Counted from the first letter of the stretch, positions 18,185-27,500 are shown. The stretch is 64,000 nt of DNA from Rheinheimera nanhaiensis E407-8 (GCF_000296695.1 NZ_BAFK01000012.1:62001-126000); one strand, 5' to 3'. Made by a program: numbers and translations. Notes: generated by a model not told the origin, from the letters alone.

Positions 18185-19153
18185 CAGCGGTGAGTCTGCA
18201 CTGTAGCAGGTTAGCTGGTTGCGGCCATTGGCTTTAGACTGATATAAGCCCTTGTCGGCCGCTTCAATCCACTGCCGGTGCTCTGTCATACCACTATGGT
18301 ACTCAGCCAGGCCCAGACTAAGCGTGACTTTTAGCTGTTGGCCGTTATATGCAATGGACATTGCCTCAACAGATTTACGCAGCCGCTCTGCCAACACCGC
18401 GGCTTGCGCTAATGGCGTATCCACCAACAACACCGCATATTCCTCGCCACCATAACGGCCGGCAATATCGGTGGCGCGCAAATTGTTACGTACCGCATCG
18501 GCAATAGCCTGGATCACCACATCGCCGGCGGCATGGCCAAAGGTGTCGTTAATGCGCTTAAAGTGGTCAATATCACACATTAACAAAGTGCTTTTGTGCT
18601 GATAGCGCTGCAGCCGTTTAAATTCCTGAATTAAATTTTCTTCCCAATGGCCGCGGTTAAACAGCTGGGTAAGAAAGTCGGTTTTGGTCAGCTGCTTTAA
18701 GCGGCCATTCATCGACTCCAGCTCAATCCGGCTTACGGCAACGTCGGTCACGTCATAAATAATAAAACACAGGTGTGTCACCTGGCCGCGCGCATCGGTC
18801 AGCGGGAAAATGGTGCTGTTCTGGTACATATATTCGGCACTGCCGGTAATGGGCCGGTAGTTACGGAATTTGAAAATATACGGCCGCTGCTCCCAGATAG
18901 TGAAGGCGCGATTTTTCAGTAAAATAACCGGGTCACATTTGCGCCTTAACCAGTCTTCATCAATTTCACTGAACAGATCAAATAAATAGCGGTCACGCAC
19001 CTGGCGCGGTGTTAAGCCGCTGTGGTTCTCCATAAAGCCATTCCACACCTGAATGCGGTAATCACAGTTGAGTACCACCAACCCCACATCGACCGTCTGA
19101 AACATGTCCATCAGCCAGTGTACTTCTGATACCTCCACCTGCGCTTGTGACAT
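18179..19153 (-). CDS. PAS-GGDEF diguanylate cyclase
   Basis: 324 residues. An N-terminal PAS domain (~10-145) with a PAC-type end (HLCFIIYDVTDVAVS), then a GGDEF domain (~155-320). The active site is GGEEY with DIDHFKRINDTFGHAAGD upstream. The product-inhibition site RATD sits five residues before GGEEY, so an active, feedback-inhibited cyclase is predicted. It starts two bases after the REC-CheC gene and its GGAGGG ribosome site lies inside that gene's end, so the two are co-translated. A role in c-di-GMP output of the upstream regulator is an inference. Confidence 0.93.
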   Translation of the reverse strand: MSQAQVEVSEVHWLMDMFQTVDVGLVVLNCDYRIQVWNGFMENHSGLTPRQVRDRYLFDLFSEIDEDWLRRKCDPVILLKNRAFTIWEQRPYIFKFRNYRPITGSAEYMYQNSTIFPLTDARGQVTHLCFIIYDVTDVAVSRIELESMNGRLKQLTKTDFLTQLFNRGHWEENLIQEFKRLQRYQHKSTLLMCDIDHFKRINDTFGHAAGDVVIQAIADAVRNNLRATDIAGRYGGEEYAVLLVDTPLAQAAVLAERLRKSVEAMSIAYNGQQLKVTLSLGLAEYHSGMTEHRQWIEAADKGLYQSKANGRNQLTCYSADSPLL

Positions 19154-19155
19154 CT

Positions 19156-20169
19156 TCAGCCCTCCAGCAAGAATGCAACTTTGTAGTTCAGCGTTTTCAG
19201 GCTGTCTTCGGTAAACAGCAACAGCAAATCGCAGCTGATATGGTAGTTCTCGATCCCATAACTGAGCTCTATTGCCAGAGTTTTCTTCCAGCGTTTGGCG
19301 TTAGCTTTAATCAGCTCGCTAACGGTAGCATGCTGGCCCAGCACCACAGGGTGGCCCTGGCTAAAACTCATATCAATTTGCTCGGCCAGGCCTTTTAACA
19401 CCGCACCGATTAAGATATTGGCAATGTCCATTAGCAGTTCCAGCTCAACTTTTACCGTTAGCTCGCCCTGATAATTCATTAGTCTGGCGATATCTTTAAA
19501 ACTGGAGTCGGTTAAAATCAGCAGCGCCTCGCCAGAGACACCGCCGCCAATAAAGCCCTGACACACAGCAGACGTTGTCGACTCATGTTCTACCGAAGCC
19601 AGCGCCATATGCAATTCGCTGACTTCAATTAAATTCACATTTGGAATCGGCAGTTTGACGAAGACGTTTAACAGCCGCGCCAGCAAATCACCGGCCTGCC
19701 CCATCGCCACGTTGGTCAGCTCCTGCAGCACATCGCGCATCTCGGCGCTGAGTTCAACCGCAGCCGTGGCTGTTTTAAGCGGCGCCGTTTTGGCCGGTGT
19801 CTGCACTGTTATTGCATGTTGCTGCATCAGCTGCGCCAGTTTGGCGCTATCCACCGGTTTGCGGATAAAATCGAGGGCGCCCAGGCTTTTCACCCGCTCG
19901 ATGGCCTCGGGTTGCACATCGCCCGATACCACCACCACATTCAGCTGCATTTGCCGCTGCTTTAGCTCAGCCAGCACCTGATAGCCATCCATTACCGGCA
20001 TATTTAAATCGAGAAACAACCAGTCAATGTTGTGTTTTAACAGGGTTTCCAGTGCCTCTGCGCCATGGCCGGCAAAAAACAGTTGGCTCTGCCACTCCTG
20101 TGGTAGAATCCGGGCAAGCTGTTTGCGTGCCAGGTTAGAGTCGTCACAAATTAGTACCGCTACGGTCAT
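19156..20169 (-). CDS. Response regulator with C-terminal CheC/CheX-like phosphatase domain
   Basis: 337 residues. Receiver domain ~1-120: D9/D10, phospho-acceptor Asp54 (WLFLDLNMPVMDG), Ser in VVVSGD and Lys in FIRKPVD. The CheC-like domain (~140-337) has both E-x2-N signature helices: LQELTNVAMGQAGDLL and LELLMDIANILIGAVL. CheC proteins dephosphorylate CheY-P. The start at 20169 has GAGG five bases upstream; a longer reading to 20196 is less likely. Operon partner of the downstream PAS-GGDEF gene. It may couple a phosphorelay to c-di-GMP or chemotaxis. Confidence 0.88.
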   Translation of the reverse strand: MTVAVLICDDSNLARKQLARILPQEWQSQLFFAGHGAEALETLLKHNIDWLFLDLNMPVMDGYQVLAELKQRQMQLNVVVVSGDVQPEAIERVKSLGALDFIRKPVDSAKLAQLMQQHAITVQTPAKTAPLKTATAAVELSAEMRDVLQELTNVAMGQAGDLLARLLNVFVKLPIPNVNLIEVSELHMALASVEHESTTSAVCQGFIGGGVSGEALLILTDSSFKDIARLMNYQGELTVKVELELLMDIANILIGAVLKGLAEQIDMSFSQGHPVVLGQHATVSELIKANAKRWKKTLAIELSYGIENYHISCDLLLLFTEDSLKTLNYKVAFLLEG

Positions 20170-20298
20170 CGGCGCCTCACTCAATTCGGGCTTCATTTCA
20201 GTCTAGACTGAAATCCCCGCTTAGGGCATAAAGTATAAAAAAATGTGCTGCACCAGCATATTAGTATTAATGCTTTCACTATTAACAGGAGCTGTACC

Positions 20299-20931
20299 AT
20301 GTTTGCTAAATCGCCAGCCCAATCATGTTTTCGCCGCCAGGCAATACTGGCCGTGCTGTTTGCCACCTTCAGTGCCAGTAGTATCGCCATCGACTTACAG
20401 GCCAGATTACCAGAGCGTTTAAGCAAGGTAAAAGCCGGTAACCAACAGATAGTGTTGCTGGGCAATAAAGTGGAGCTGGGTGCCAAGGCCCCTGGTTTTA
20501 AAGTGGTCGACGGCAATTTTAAAACCGTTAGCCTGGCAGATTACCGGGGTAAAACGGTGATGTTAAGTGTGGTGCCCAGCATTGACACCGGTATTTGTTC
20601 ACTGCAAACCAAACGCTTTAACAGTGAGGTAGCAAACTTAACCGACGATGTGGTGCTGCTGACTATCAGTACTGACCTGCCTTTTGCGCAAAAACGCTAT
20701 TGTCAGCAAGAGCAGATTAACAGCATGCCGGTGTTATCAGACGCCGTCTGGCGCGATTTTGGCAGCAACTACGGCTTATTAATTAAAGACATGGGCTTGC
20801 TGGCCAGGGCTGTGCTGATTATCGATGCCAAAGGCAAGCTGGTGTATCAGCAACTTGTCGACGAGCTGGCAAAAGAGCCGGATTACGCTGCCGCGCTAAC
20901 TGCGCTACAACAACTTGTAGCGAAAAAATAA
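20299..20931 (+). CDS. tpx: Thiol peroxidase (Tpx family) with an export signal
   Basis: 210 residues from the ATG at 20299, which has AGGAG seven bases upstream. Atypical-2-Cys peroxiredoxin: peroxidatic Cys100 (PSIDTGICSLQTKRF) and resolving Cys135 (KRYCQQEQI). It reduces H2O2 and alkyl hydroperoxides using thioredoxin-like donors. The first 30 residues are a signal peptide (FRRQAILAVLFATFSASSIA), with twin arginines that could suit Tat. Ordinary Tpx lacks this and starts near residue ~42 of this protein. A periplasmic version is predicted. Confidence 0.87.
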   Translation: MFAKSPAQSCFRRQAILAVLFATFSASSIAIDLQARLPERLSKVKAGNQQIVLLGNKVELGAKAPGFKVVDGNFKTVSLADYRGKTVMLSVVPSIDTGICSLQTKRFNSEVANLTDDVVLLTISTDLPFAQKRYCQQEQINSMPVLSDAVWRDFGSNYGLLIKDMGLLARAVLIIDAKGKLVYQQLVDELAKEPDYAAALTALQQLVAKK

Positions 20932-20978
20932 ACCCACACCTGATCAGCTATGGCAGATAATTTTTTTGTCTGCCGCCG

Positions 20979-21006
20979 CTTGAAACTTAGTTAACCGACC
21001 TTATTA
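20979..21006 (+). promoter_or_regulatory. Sigma-32 heat-shock promoter of the hsp20 gene
   Basis: CTTGAAA, 13 bases, CCTTATTA: exact -35 consensus and spacing, with a -10 that is a variant of CCCCATTA. Expected transcript start is near 21013, giving a ~110-base leader that folds into the hairpins described at 21013-21122. Confidence 0.75.
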
Positions 21007-21012
21007 ACAGTG

Positions 21013-21122
21013 CAGGTGGCCGGATACGGCACCTGAAATATAACGACAGCCGCTGTGCTGTCAGCGTTAACGCCCGTTCAAACGAAGGGCAACACAACAC
21101 CTGTTTGCTAATGAGGAATTGG
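21013..21122 (+). promoter_or_regulatory. ROSE-like RNA thermometer in the hsp20 leader
   Basis: Several successive hairpins: 21013-21035 (CAGGT..GCCG / CGGC..ACCTG), 21045-21062 (GACAGC / GCTGTC), 21072-21090 (GCCC / GGGC with inner CGTT / AACG), and the last at 21100-21122. In the last, TTGCT (21105-21109) pairs with the ribosome site AGGA (21114-21117) across an AATG loop with one bulged G, extended by flanking pairs CC / GG. UYGCU opposite the Shine-Dalgarno sequence is the hallmark of ROSE elements, which melt on heating. The folding is by hand. Confidence 0.6.
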
Positions 21123-21124
21123 TT

Positions 21125-21592
21125 ATGACAAATATCGACTTAACACCTTTCTACCGCTCATTTATTGGCTTTGATCATCTGGCCAATTTAATGGACGCCG
21201 CCGCCCGTAATGAAAAGCAGCCGGCTTACCCGCCGTACAATATTGAAATTACCGGCGAAGATCAGTACCGCATCACTATGGCCGTAGCCGGCTTTGAGGA
21301 GCAGGAACTGAGTATTGAAACTGAACATAATACTTTGCTGGTAAAAGGCCAAAAAGCCGGCAAGGACGAAGGCCGCCGCTTTGTGCACCAGGGCATTGCC
21401 GAGCGTAACTTTGAGCGTAAATTCCAGTTATCTGACTATATCAAAGTCACCGGCGCCCACATGGCCAACGGCTTGCTGCATATTGAACTGGTGCGCGAAG
21501 TGCCTGAAGCATTAAAGCCGCGCAAAATCAGCATTGGTAATAGTACAGCGCAGGCCACTGCGCCGCTGCTGAACAGCGAAAAAGTCGCCTGA
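21125..21592 (+). CDS. Small heat-shock protein, IbpA/Hsp20 type
   Basis: 155 residues from the ATG at 21125. Alpha-crystallin domain ~35-130 with YNIEITGEDQYRITMAVAGF, the A-x-x-x-n-G-L-L signature (ANGLLHIEL) and a C-terminal PRKISI segment (I-x-I). This is the IbpA/IbpB class of ATP-independent chaperones that hold unfolded proteins on aggregates. Regulation is read from the sequence: a sigma-32 promoter plus a ROSE-like thermometer sequestering its AGGA. A TTG at 21119 in the same frame is not a sensible start. Confidence 0.93.
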   Translation: MTNIDLTPFYRSFIGFDHLANLMDAAARNEKQPAYPPYNIEITGEDQYRITMAVAGFEEQELSIETEHNTLLVKGQKAGKDEGRRFVHQGIAERNFERKFQLSDYIKVTGAHMANGLLHIELVREVPEALKPRKISIGNSTAQATAPLLNSEKVA

Positions 21593-21610
21593 GCGCTATC
21601 ACGCTGACAC

Positions 21611-21638
21611 AAAAAGCCCTGATTATTCAGGGCTTTTT
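21611..21638. terminator. hsp20 terminator
   Basis: AAAAAGCCCTG / CAGGGCTTTTT stem with loop ATTATT. Confidence 0.9.
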
Positions 21639-21670
21639 GTTGCCAACACTACCACGGCGACCACTGACAG

Positions 21671-22042
21671 TTAAAAGCTAAAGCGTACTGTCATTACGTC
21701 ATTATTGATGTTGGTCAGGGTAACAACCACTTTGGCCCCATCAGCGATATTAAGCCCTGGCGCAAACCATTGACCGGGGCCGGCAGAGGTAAGCGGCGCT
21801 TCTGTTTTGCCGCTTTTAGCCAGCAACATAATTTTGCCACTTAGTGGCTCTGTTGCCACCGGCTCACCGTGATCATCCACATACAAGCGTACACCGTCAG
21901 CGGCGCGTACCAGCTCAAAGTTCAGATCATACTTGCTTTGCAATAGCCCACCGTGTTGAGGTTTGGCATCACTGTGTGCCACAACACTGGCGCTTAACAG
22001 TAGCAGGGCGGCAGCAACCCAGAGTAACAGGTAATTTTTCAT
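21671..22042 (-). CDS. Small exported metal-resistance accessory protein
   Basis: 123 residues from the ATG at 22042 (MKNYLLLWVAA); a longer frame to 22090 has no support. Signal peptide ends near VVA-HSD. The mature N-terminus HSDAKPQHGG could bind metal. The body (FELVRAADGVRLYVDDHGEPV, then a beta-rich end) resembles small periplasmic proteins found in CzcA/CusA efflux operons. Last gene of the efflux operon, 66 bp after the RND pump. No enzyme motif; a metal-binding chaperone role is an inference. Confidence 0.7.
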   Translation of the reverse strand: MKNYLLLWVAAALLLLSASVVAHSDAKPQHGGLLQSKYDLNFELVRAADGVRLYVDDHGEPVATEPLSGKIMLLAKSGKTEAPLTSAGPGQWFAPGLNIADGAKVVVTLTNINNDVMTVRFSF

Positions 22043-22107
22043 TATTTCTCTCTTAGAATGTTGTGACAAACTTATCACAGGTGTTGTCAATAAACCTGTC
22101 GCGTTAA

Positions 22108-25100
22108 TTACATCAACTCAGCAGAACCTTGCTGCAACCACTTTTGGGTTGGTTTTTCACCAAACCACCAGTACAGTAACGGTGTCAGTAAGGTATCCAG
22201 TAAGGTTGAGCTTACCAGGCCGGCAAAAATCACTACCGCTACCGGATGCAGTATTTCTTTACCGGGCTGATCAGCAGCCAATAGCAGCGGTACCAGCGCA
22301 AAAGCCGTCACCATTGACGTCATCAACACCGGTGCTAAACGCTCCTGTGCACCCCGTATAATTAATGCCCGGTTAAATGGCTGATGTTCATGCCGGCATA
22401 AATTCAAATAATGGCTGATTTTTAAAATACCGTTGCGGGCAGCAATGCCGGTAAGGGTTATAAAGCCCACCACAGACGCTACCGACAGCGGTGTATGCGT
22501 CAGCCACATTGCCAGTATTGCGCCGGTTAATGCCATTGGCAGGCTGGCCATAATAATGCTGGCAAAGGCCAGTGACTGATAACGCAGATACAACACCATA
22601 AAAATTAAGCTAAAGGCGATAACCGCCAGCAGCAGTAACAACTGCATAGCTTGCTCCTGCGCCAGAAACTGCCCCTCAATGCTGACAAAGCTACTACCGG
22701 GCAGTTTAGTGTCAGCAACAATAGCGCGCACCTGCGCCAGTAAGGCACTGACATCGGCATCTGCTGTGCTGTTGGCATACAGTACAATACGGCGCTGACC
22801 ATTTTCACGGTTAATCTGGTTTGGGCCATCCAGTAAGGCGATATCAGCTATGGCAGACACCGGTATAGCTCCAGCCGGGCTGTTTAACAGGGCTTTGCCA
22901 AGCTCAGCCGGCGTACGTTGTTGCTCCGCTAAGCGCAGTACCAACCCGAAGCGCTTGACGCCATCAATAATGTCGGTGATGTGAGTGCCTTCCGTCAGCA
23001 TGCTGAGCTGGCGCAGCGCTTCACCGGGTGTTAAGCCATACTGCGCCAGCGCGCTTTGATCAAGCCGCAGGGATAACTGGGGAATAAGCACCTGCTTTTC
23101 CACTGTCACATCCACCAGGCCAGGCACCTTAACCAGTTGCTCGCGCACTAACTCTGCACTGATGCGCAGACTATCCAAATCATCGGCAAATATTTTCACT
23201 GCCAGTTGTGCCCGGACGCCAGACAGCAAATGGTCCAGCCGGTGTGAAATAGGCTGACCTATCGCCACCTGGGCCGGTAACACTGCCAGCTTTTGCCGGA
23301 TGTCGGCCAGTACCTGTTCGCGCGTGCGCGCAGAGGGCAGTAAATCCACATCAATTTCCGATGAGTGCACCCCTTCGGCATGTTCATCCAGCTCAGCGCG
23401 GCCGGTTCGCCGGCCAACCTGATGCACCTCAGGCACCGACAATAACAAGCTTTCTGCCAGCGCGCCCATGCGGTTAGTTTCCTGCAAAGAGGTACCGGGC
23501 TGAAACAGCACCCCCAGCACCAGCGAGCCTTCATTAAAGGCCGGTAGAAAAGCCCGGGGCAGCAACACAGCGGTGGCAGCCACTAACAACATTAAGCCGC
23601 CGGCACTGAGTAATATTGCCCGGCTGCGCGGTAACGCCCAGTCAAGCCAGAGGCCTTGTGAGCGCTTTAACACACGCAGCAGCGCACTGTCTCCATGCTG
23701 CAGCTGCTGCATATTCGGCAGCAGGTAGTAACAAAGCACCGGCGTTAGAGTCATCGACACCAACAGCGAGGCCAGAATAGCGACAATGTAGGCGATCCCC
23801 AGTGGCGTAAACAGCCGCCCTTCAATACCCGGCAACGCAAACAGTGGAACAAATACCAGAATAACAATGGCCGTGGCGTACACAATACCTGAGCGCACCT
23901 CAACACTGGCACGCAGAATAACGCTTAGCACCGGTGCCGGCGTTGTCAGCTGCACATTCTGTTTTAGCCGGCGCAATATGTTTTCCACATCAACCACCGA
24001 GTCGTCAACTAACTCGCCTATGGCTATGGCCAGCCCTCCCAGTGTCATCACGTTGATCGACAAGCCCAGCCATTGAAATATCAGCACTGTTATCGCCAAT
24101 GACAACGGAATAGCCAACAGAGAAATCAGCGTAGTACGCACCGACAGTAAAAATGCCAACAGCACCAGTACCACCATAATGCTGCCATCACGCAGCGCCT
24201 CGGTTACATTCGCCACTGAGGCGCTGATAAAATCGGCCTGGCGAAACAGCACTTTAGGTGCACTAAGCCCGGCCGGCAGAGCAGTGCTCATCTCAGCCAG
24301 CGCCTGTTCAATAGCAGCGGTTAGCTGTACCGTGTCGGCTCCGGGTTGCTTTTGTACATTAAGGATCACTGCCGGCATAGCATTGAAGCCGCCATCACCA
24401 CGCTTTACCGCGGCGGCATAACTGACCTTGGCCACCTGCGCCAGCGTTACCGGCAACCCTTGCTGCCAGCCTACCGCTAACCGGCTTAGATCCTCCAGCT
24501 GCTGAGTGCGGCCCAGATGCCGGATCAGGTACTCACGGTTACCCAGATCAATAAAACCCCCTCCGCGATTCGCGGCGAAATCCGTTAACGCCTGTTGCAA
24601 CTGCGCCAGACTAATGCCCAGCTGCTGCAGTTTCACCATATCAGGCTCAACCCGCAGCTGGCGGACTTCACCACCGATGGCTATCACCTGCGAAATACCA
24701 GGCAGCGCTAATAAACGTGGTCGCAGCACAAAGTCGGCATACTCACGCGCTTGCATGGGTGTAGCCGCGCTGTCGGTTTGCAGTGGCAGCGCCAGTAACA
24801 TGATTTCGCCCATAATAGACGATACCGGCCCCATCACAGGCGCTATTCCGGGTGGCAATTGACCGGGGGCGAGACTTAACCGTTCAGCAACCAACTGCCG
24901 GTTACGGTAAATGTCGGTATCCCAATCAAACTCGATATATAAAATCGACAAACCGATACCTGAGGTGGAGCGGATCCGTGTTACGCCGGTAATACCGTTC
25001 AACAGATTTTCCAGTGGAAAACTGACCAGCTGTTCAACTTCTTCCGGCGCCATTCCGCCGGCTTCAGTTAATACCGTTACCACAGGTTTGTTCAGATCGG

Positions 25101-25218
25101 GAAACACGTCCACCGGTAATCGTGGCGCCTGCCACAGACCATAACATAGCAAAATAGCCGCCACTGCCAGCACCAAAATGCGCTGGCGCAGGCTGGTTTG
25201 CACCAAAGTCGTAAACAC
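22108..25218 (-). CDS. Heavy-metal efflux RND permease (CzcA/CusA family)
   Basis: 1036 residues with the HME-RND layout: TM1 at the N-terminus, two large periplasmic loops and 12 predicted membrane segments in two halves. The HME N-terminal signature [16 protein letters not shown] is present. The TM4 proton-relay region is [20 protein letters not shown], with paired acidic residues. The pump exports metal cations from periplasm or cytosol through a tripartite complex. TM4 differs from Cus-type (Cu/Ag) pumps, but the metal cannot be assigned from it. The adaptor gene is 12 bp upstream. No outer-membrane factor gene lies in the operon. Confidence 0.92.
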   Translation of the reverse strand: MFTTLVQTSLRQRILVLAVAAILLCYGLWQAPRLPVDVFPDLNKPVVTVLTEAGGMAPEEVEQLVSFPLENLLNGITGVTRIRSTSGIGLSILYIEFDWDTDIYRNRQLVAERLSLAPGQLPPGIAPVMGPVSSIMGEIMLLALPLQTDSAATPMQAREYADFVLRPRLLALPGISQVIAIGGEVRQLRVEPDMVKLQQLGISLAQLQQALTDFAANRGGGFIDLGNREYLIRHLGRTQQLEDLSRLAVGWQQGLPVTLAQVAKVSYAAAVKRGDGGFNAMPAVILNVQKQPGADTVQLTAAIEQALAEMSTALPAGLSAPKVLFRQADFISASVANVTEALRDGSIMVVLVLLAFLLSVRTTLISLLAIPLSLAITVLIFQWLGLSINVMTLGGLAIAIGELVDDSVVDVENILRRLKQNVQLTTPAPVLSVILRASVEVRSGIVYATAIVILVFVPLFALPGIEGRLFTPLGIAYIVAILASLLVSMTLTPVLCYYLLPNMQQLQHGDSALLRVLKRSQGLWLDWALPRSRAILLSAGGLMLLVAATAVLLPRAFLPAFNEGSLVLGVLFQPGTSLQETNRMGALAESLLLSVPEVHQVGRRTGRAELDEHAEGVHSSEIDVDLLPSARTREQVLADIRQKLAVLPAQVAIGQPISHRLDHLLSGVRAQLAVKIFADDLDSLRISAELVREQLVKVPGLVDVTVEKQVLIPQLSLRLDQSALAQYGLTPGEALRQLSMLTEGTHITDIIDGVKRFGLVLRLAEQQRTPAELGKALLNSPAGAIPVSAIADIALLDGPNQINRENGQRRIVLYANSTADADVSALLAQVRAIVADTKLPGSSFVSIEGQFLAQEQAMQLLLLLAVIAFSLIFMVLYLRYQSLAFASIIMASLPMALTGAILAMWLTHTPLSVASVVGFITLTGIAARNGILKISHYLNLCRHEHQPFNRALIIRGAQERLAPVLMTSMVTAFALVPLLLAADQPGKEILHPVAVVIFAGLVSSTLLDTLLTPLLYWWFGEKPTQKWLQQGSAELM

Positions 25219-25230
25219 TGTATTGGCTCC

Positions 25231-26355
25231 TTAGCGTACTTGATTGAGCAAAGAAGCGCCTTGCACCACGACGCGGTTATCTGCCCCCAGGCCGTGCCGG
25301 ATCAGCACATGTTCAGGGTCCAGCTGGCTATACTGCACCAGTTGCGGTAAAAAGCGCTCGGCCGACAGCTTAATCCACACCACCGGCAAATTGGCGCTAT
25401 TAGGCACCACCGCCTGCGCCGGCAAAACTATGCCCTCAACCTGTTGCTTTAACTTTGCGTGTAAGGTCACCGGCTGATTGAGCAATAACGGCACTGCACC
25501 TGACGTAGCGGCCTGCGGCACAAAATACAGCGGAATTTGCCCCTGCTTTAACCTGGCGGCGTGACCGACAAACTGCAGGGAAATGCCAGGAGCCTGGCGG
25601 GCACTGGCACTGTCAAGCTGTGACAGCACAGCACCATCACTGGTGAGTGCTTCTACCATTAGCCGGCTCGGATCAATGATCTCAAATAAGGTATCACCGG
25701 CCTTAACTCGCTGGCCCCGGCTGAGGTTATCGCTATGCACTATGCCAGACATTGGCGAGAGCAGCACCTCCGGGCTTTGCAGTCCCTGCTGCAATTGCTG
25801 TTGCTGTTGTGTTAGCCGGTTAAGTTCGGTTTGCAGTTGCTCCAGCTGTTGCTGCGCGGCTAAATTGCCCAATGCTTCAAGCCGTTTAATATCGCGTGAT
25901 ACCTGCTCTGCACTGCTTTGCAGCGCAATCAGTTCACTGTTTTGGCTGGCCAGCTCATAAGCGGTATCCTGATAACGCACATAAGCCAGCACATCGCCAG
26001 CCTTTACCCGCTGACCGGACACCGGTAACCCGTTTGGCCCGCTGTCCAAACGCCCATCACTACTGGGCTGCACCACAGCACGGCCGTCAGGGTGATGCCG
26101 CACTATGCCATCGAGCAGTACATAAGCGGCGCTGCTGCCGGGCTGTGCCAATTGCGTAATAATGCCCAGCGCACGTTGCTGCGCCATTGGCATCTGTACT
26201 GAACCATCAGCCTGGCGGCCGGTTACCTGGCCTTGCACTGGTCCGCCAGCCGTTAGGTGTTCGCCATTGGGGCCATGAGCCCCAGGCGCAGCCTGCCCTT
26301 TGCCACTGTTTAACATGGCCACACACACTGTGGTTACTAGCAATAGGCGTCTCAT
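25231..26355 (-). CDS. RND periplasmic adaptor (membrane-fusion) protein
   Basis: 374 residues. Signal peptide to ~A23, then an unusual His-containing head APGAHGPNGEHLTAG. The barrel-sandwich/lipoyl halves (VRHHPDGRAVVQPSSDGRL and LLSPMSGIVHSDNLSRGQRVKAGDTLFEI) flank a Gln-rich coiled-coil hairpin (~125-200). The beta-barrel follows to the end. It links the RND pump to an outer-membrane channel. The start overlaps the stop of the upstream gene as ATGA. The same head motif appears in the upstream 26352 protein. Confidence 0.9.
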   Translation of the reverse strand: MRRLLLVTTVCVAMLNSGKGQAAPGAHGPNGEHLTAGGPVQGQVTGRQADGSVQMPMAQQRALGIITQLAQPGSSAAYVLLDGIVRHHPDGRAVVQPSSDGRLDSGPNGLPVSGQRVKAGDVLAYVRYQDTAYELASQNSELIALQSSAEQVSRDIKRLEALGNLAAQQQLEQLQTELNRLTQQQQQLQQGLQSPEVLLSPMSGIVHSDNLSRGQRVKAGDTLFEIIDPSRLMVEALTSDGAVLSQLDSASARQAPGISLQFVGHAARLKQGQIPLYFVPQAATSGAVPLLLNQPVTLHAKLKQQVEGIVLPAQAVVPNSANLPVVWIKLSAERFLPQLVQYSQLDPEHVLIRHGLGADNRVVVQGASLLNQVR

Positions 26356-26948
26356 TGGCCTGCCCTCTTATGCTGAAACAACATGCCACCAGCAAAAGCT
26401 GGTAGCAAAGCTAAGGTCCACCAGGGAAAATGGCCATGCTGCTGATGATGAGCGGTATCGCCGTGCTCGTCATCCGCATCCTTATGCTCCAGGCTGGCCG
26501 TCAGCAGATCGGCCGCGTCGTCGGTTATCACCGTAATAATAATTTCATGCCGGCCTTGCTGCTGCAGCTGCTCCAGCAGTGCAGTATCTTGCAGCAGGTA
26601 ATGCTGCTGCTGAGCAATAAAGCGTGCTTTGCTGCTAAGGTTAGCCGTCTCAAGCTCAATCTCAGCATGCATCACCGCAGCATTAGTCTGATATTGGTGC
26701 AAATGCAGCACCAGCTGTTGTGATTGCAGCTCGCCAACCAGCTCAAACTGTTCGCTAAAAGTTTCAAAACGTGGCAGCAGTGTGGTTTGCGCAGTAGTGT
26801 CGGTAGTTAAATGTTCACCATTTGGCCCGTGAGCTCCCGGGGCCGCCTTGACTGAGCTCAGCGGCGCCGCCAATAAAAACAGCAGACACGTTAGCCGTGC
26901 AGGTAACATCAATGCCATACAAAATGGCTTGCAGTAATGCAATATCAT
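26352..26948 (-). CDS. Membrane-anchored exported protein of the metal-efflux operon
   Basis: About 198 residues. The start is uncertain: ATGs at 26978, 26948 and 26918. 26948 is chosen for TGGA upstream. Signal peptide ends at SVKA-APG. The mature head APGAHGPNGEHLT is the same as in the adjacent adaptor. Then follow an all-beta-like middle, an acidic/His-rich segment (EHKDADDEHGDTAHHQQHGH) and one C-terminal transmembrane helix (WWTLALLPAFAGGMLF) ending in basic residues. I do not know a family name. The His cluster and operon position suggest metal capture at the inner membrane. Confidence 0.7.
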   Translation of the reverse strand: MILHYCKPFCMALMLPARLTCLLFLLAAPLSSVKAAPGAHGPNGEHLTTDTTAQTTLLPRFETFSEQFELVGELQSQQLVLHLHQYQTNAAVMHAEIELETANLSSKARFIAQQQHYLLQDTALLEQLQQQGRHEIIITVITDDAADLLTASLEHKDADDEHGDTAHHQQHGHFPWWTLALLPAFAGGMLFQHKRAGQ

Positions 26949-27023
26949 ATAAATTCCAGAGTTGAATAGGCAAAACATGCCAACCGGTATACCGGTAGCA
27001 GCGTATTGTTAACGGCTGTTTGC

Positions 27024-27374
27024 TCAGGCTCTGGGTGGCGGTGTAGTGCGTTGCAGGAAAGGATCAGGCAAAAACTGTAAATAGCTAAAATCTGGCGCGC
27101 TGTGCAGCAGATCGCAGCTTAACGGGCTGTCATGAAATAACATCAGGCTACAACTGTGTGCATCACAGGCTACATGCTCTCTGGCTTCTGCACTAAACCC
27201 CAGCGTAATAACGGTTGGGTCTGCCTCATCGTGGGTATGAGGTTCGGCCAAAAAGTGCAGCAATTGATGCGAAGAGGAAGCAGAAAGATGTCTTTCGTCT
27301 GCCGGTACAGACAGGCTCAGCGCCTGTAAACTCAGGCTGAGTAAGAGCAGTAACAGCACGCTTGTTCGCAGCAT
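27024..27374 (-). CDS. Small exported His/Cys-containing protein, first gene of the efflux operon
   Basis: 116 residues. Signal peptide MLRTSVLLLLLLSLSLQALS. The mature part has scattered potential metal ligands (HQLLHFLAEPHTHDEADP, HVACDAHSCSLMLFHDS, CDLLH). This resembles the short histidine-rich proteins that open copper/zinc resistance operons, but no exact family is recognised. It lies ~75 bp before the 26352 gene on the same strand. The ~125 bp upstream, before the adk terminator, should contain the operon promoter; no clear box was found. Confidence 0.65.
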   Translation of the reverse strand: MLRTSVLLLLLLSLSLQALSLSVPADERHLSASSSHQLLHFLAEPHTHDEADPTVITLGFSAEAREHVACDAHSCSLMLFHDSPLSCDLLHSAPDFSYLQFLPDPFLQRTTPPPRA

Positions 27375-27500
27375 CGGCAGTAATAGTTTTGCTAAACACA
27401 GCAGCGAGCTTAGCAGGAAAATAACGCAAACGCAGTAATTGTTTTAACCGCCAGCCCGATGATGGCAAACTTTACCGGCGTTTAATTGCTAATAAATGCA

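Noticed and set aside
20952-20974. GGCAGA / TCTGCC hairpin after tpx as a terminator
   Set aside because: The T-run is in the loop rather than after the stem, so it does not look like an intrinsic terminator.
24506-25960. Plus-strand frames opposite the RND pump and adaptor
   Set aside because: Cys/Ser-rich shadow translations without ribosome sites, opposite strongly conserved genes.
27375-27500. Promoter or metal-regulator operator before the efflux operon
   Set aside because: No convincing -35/-10 pair or MerR/Fur/Zur-type palindrome was found by eye.
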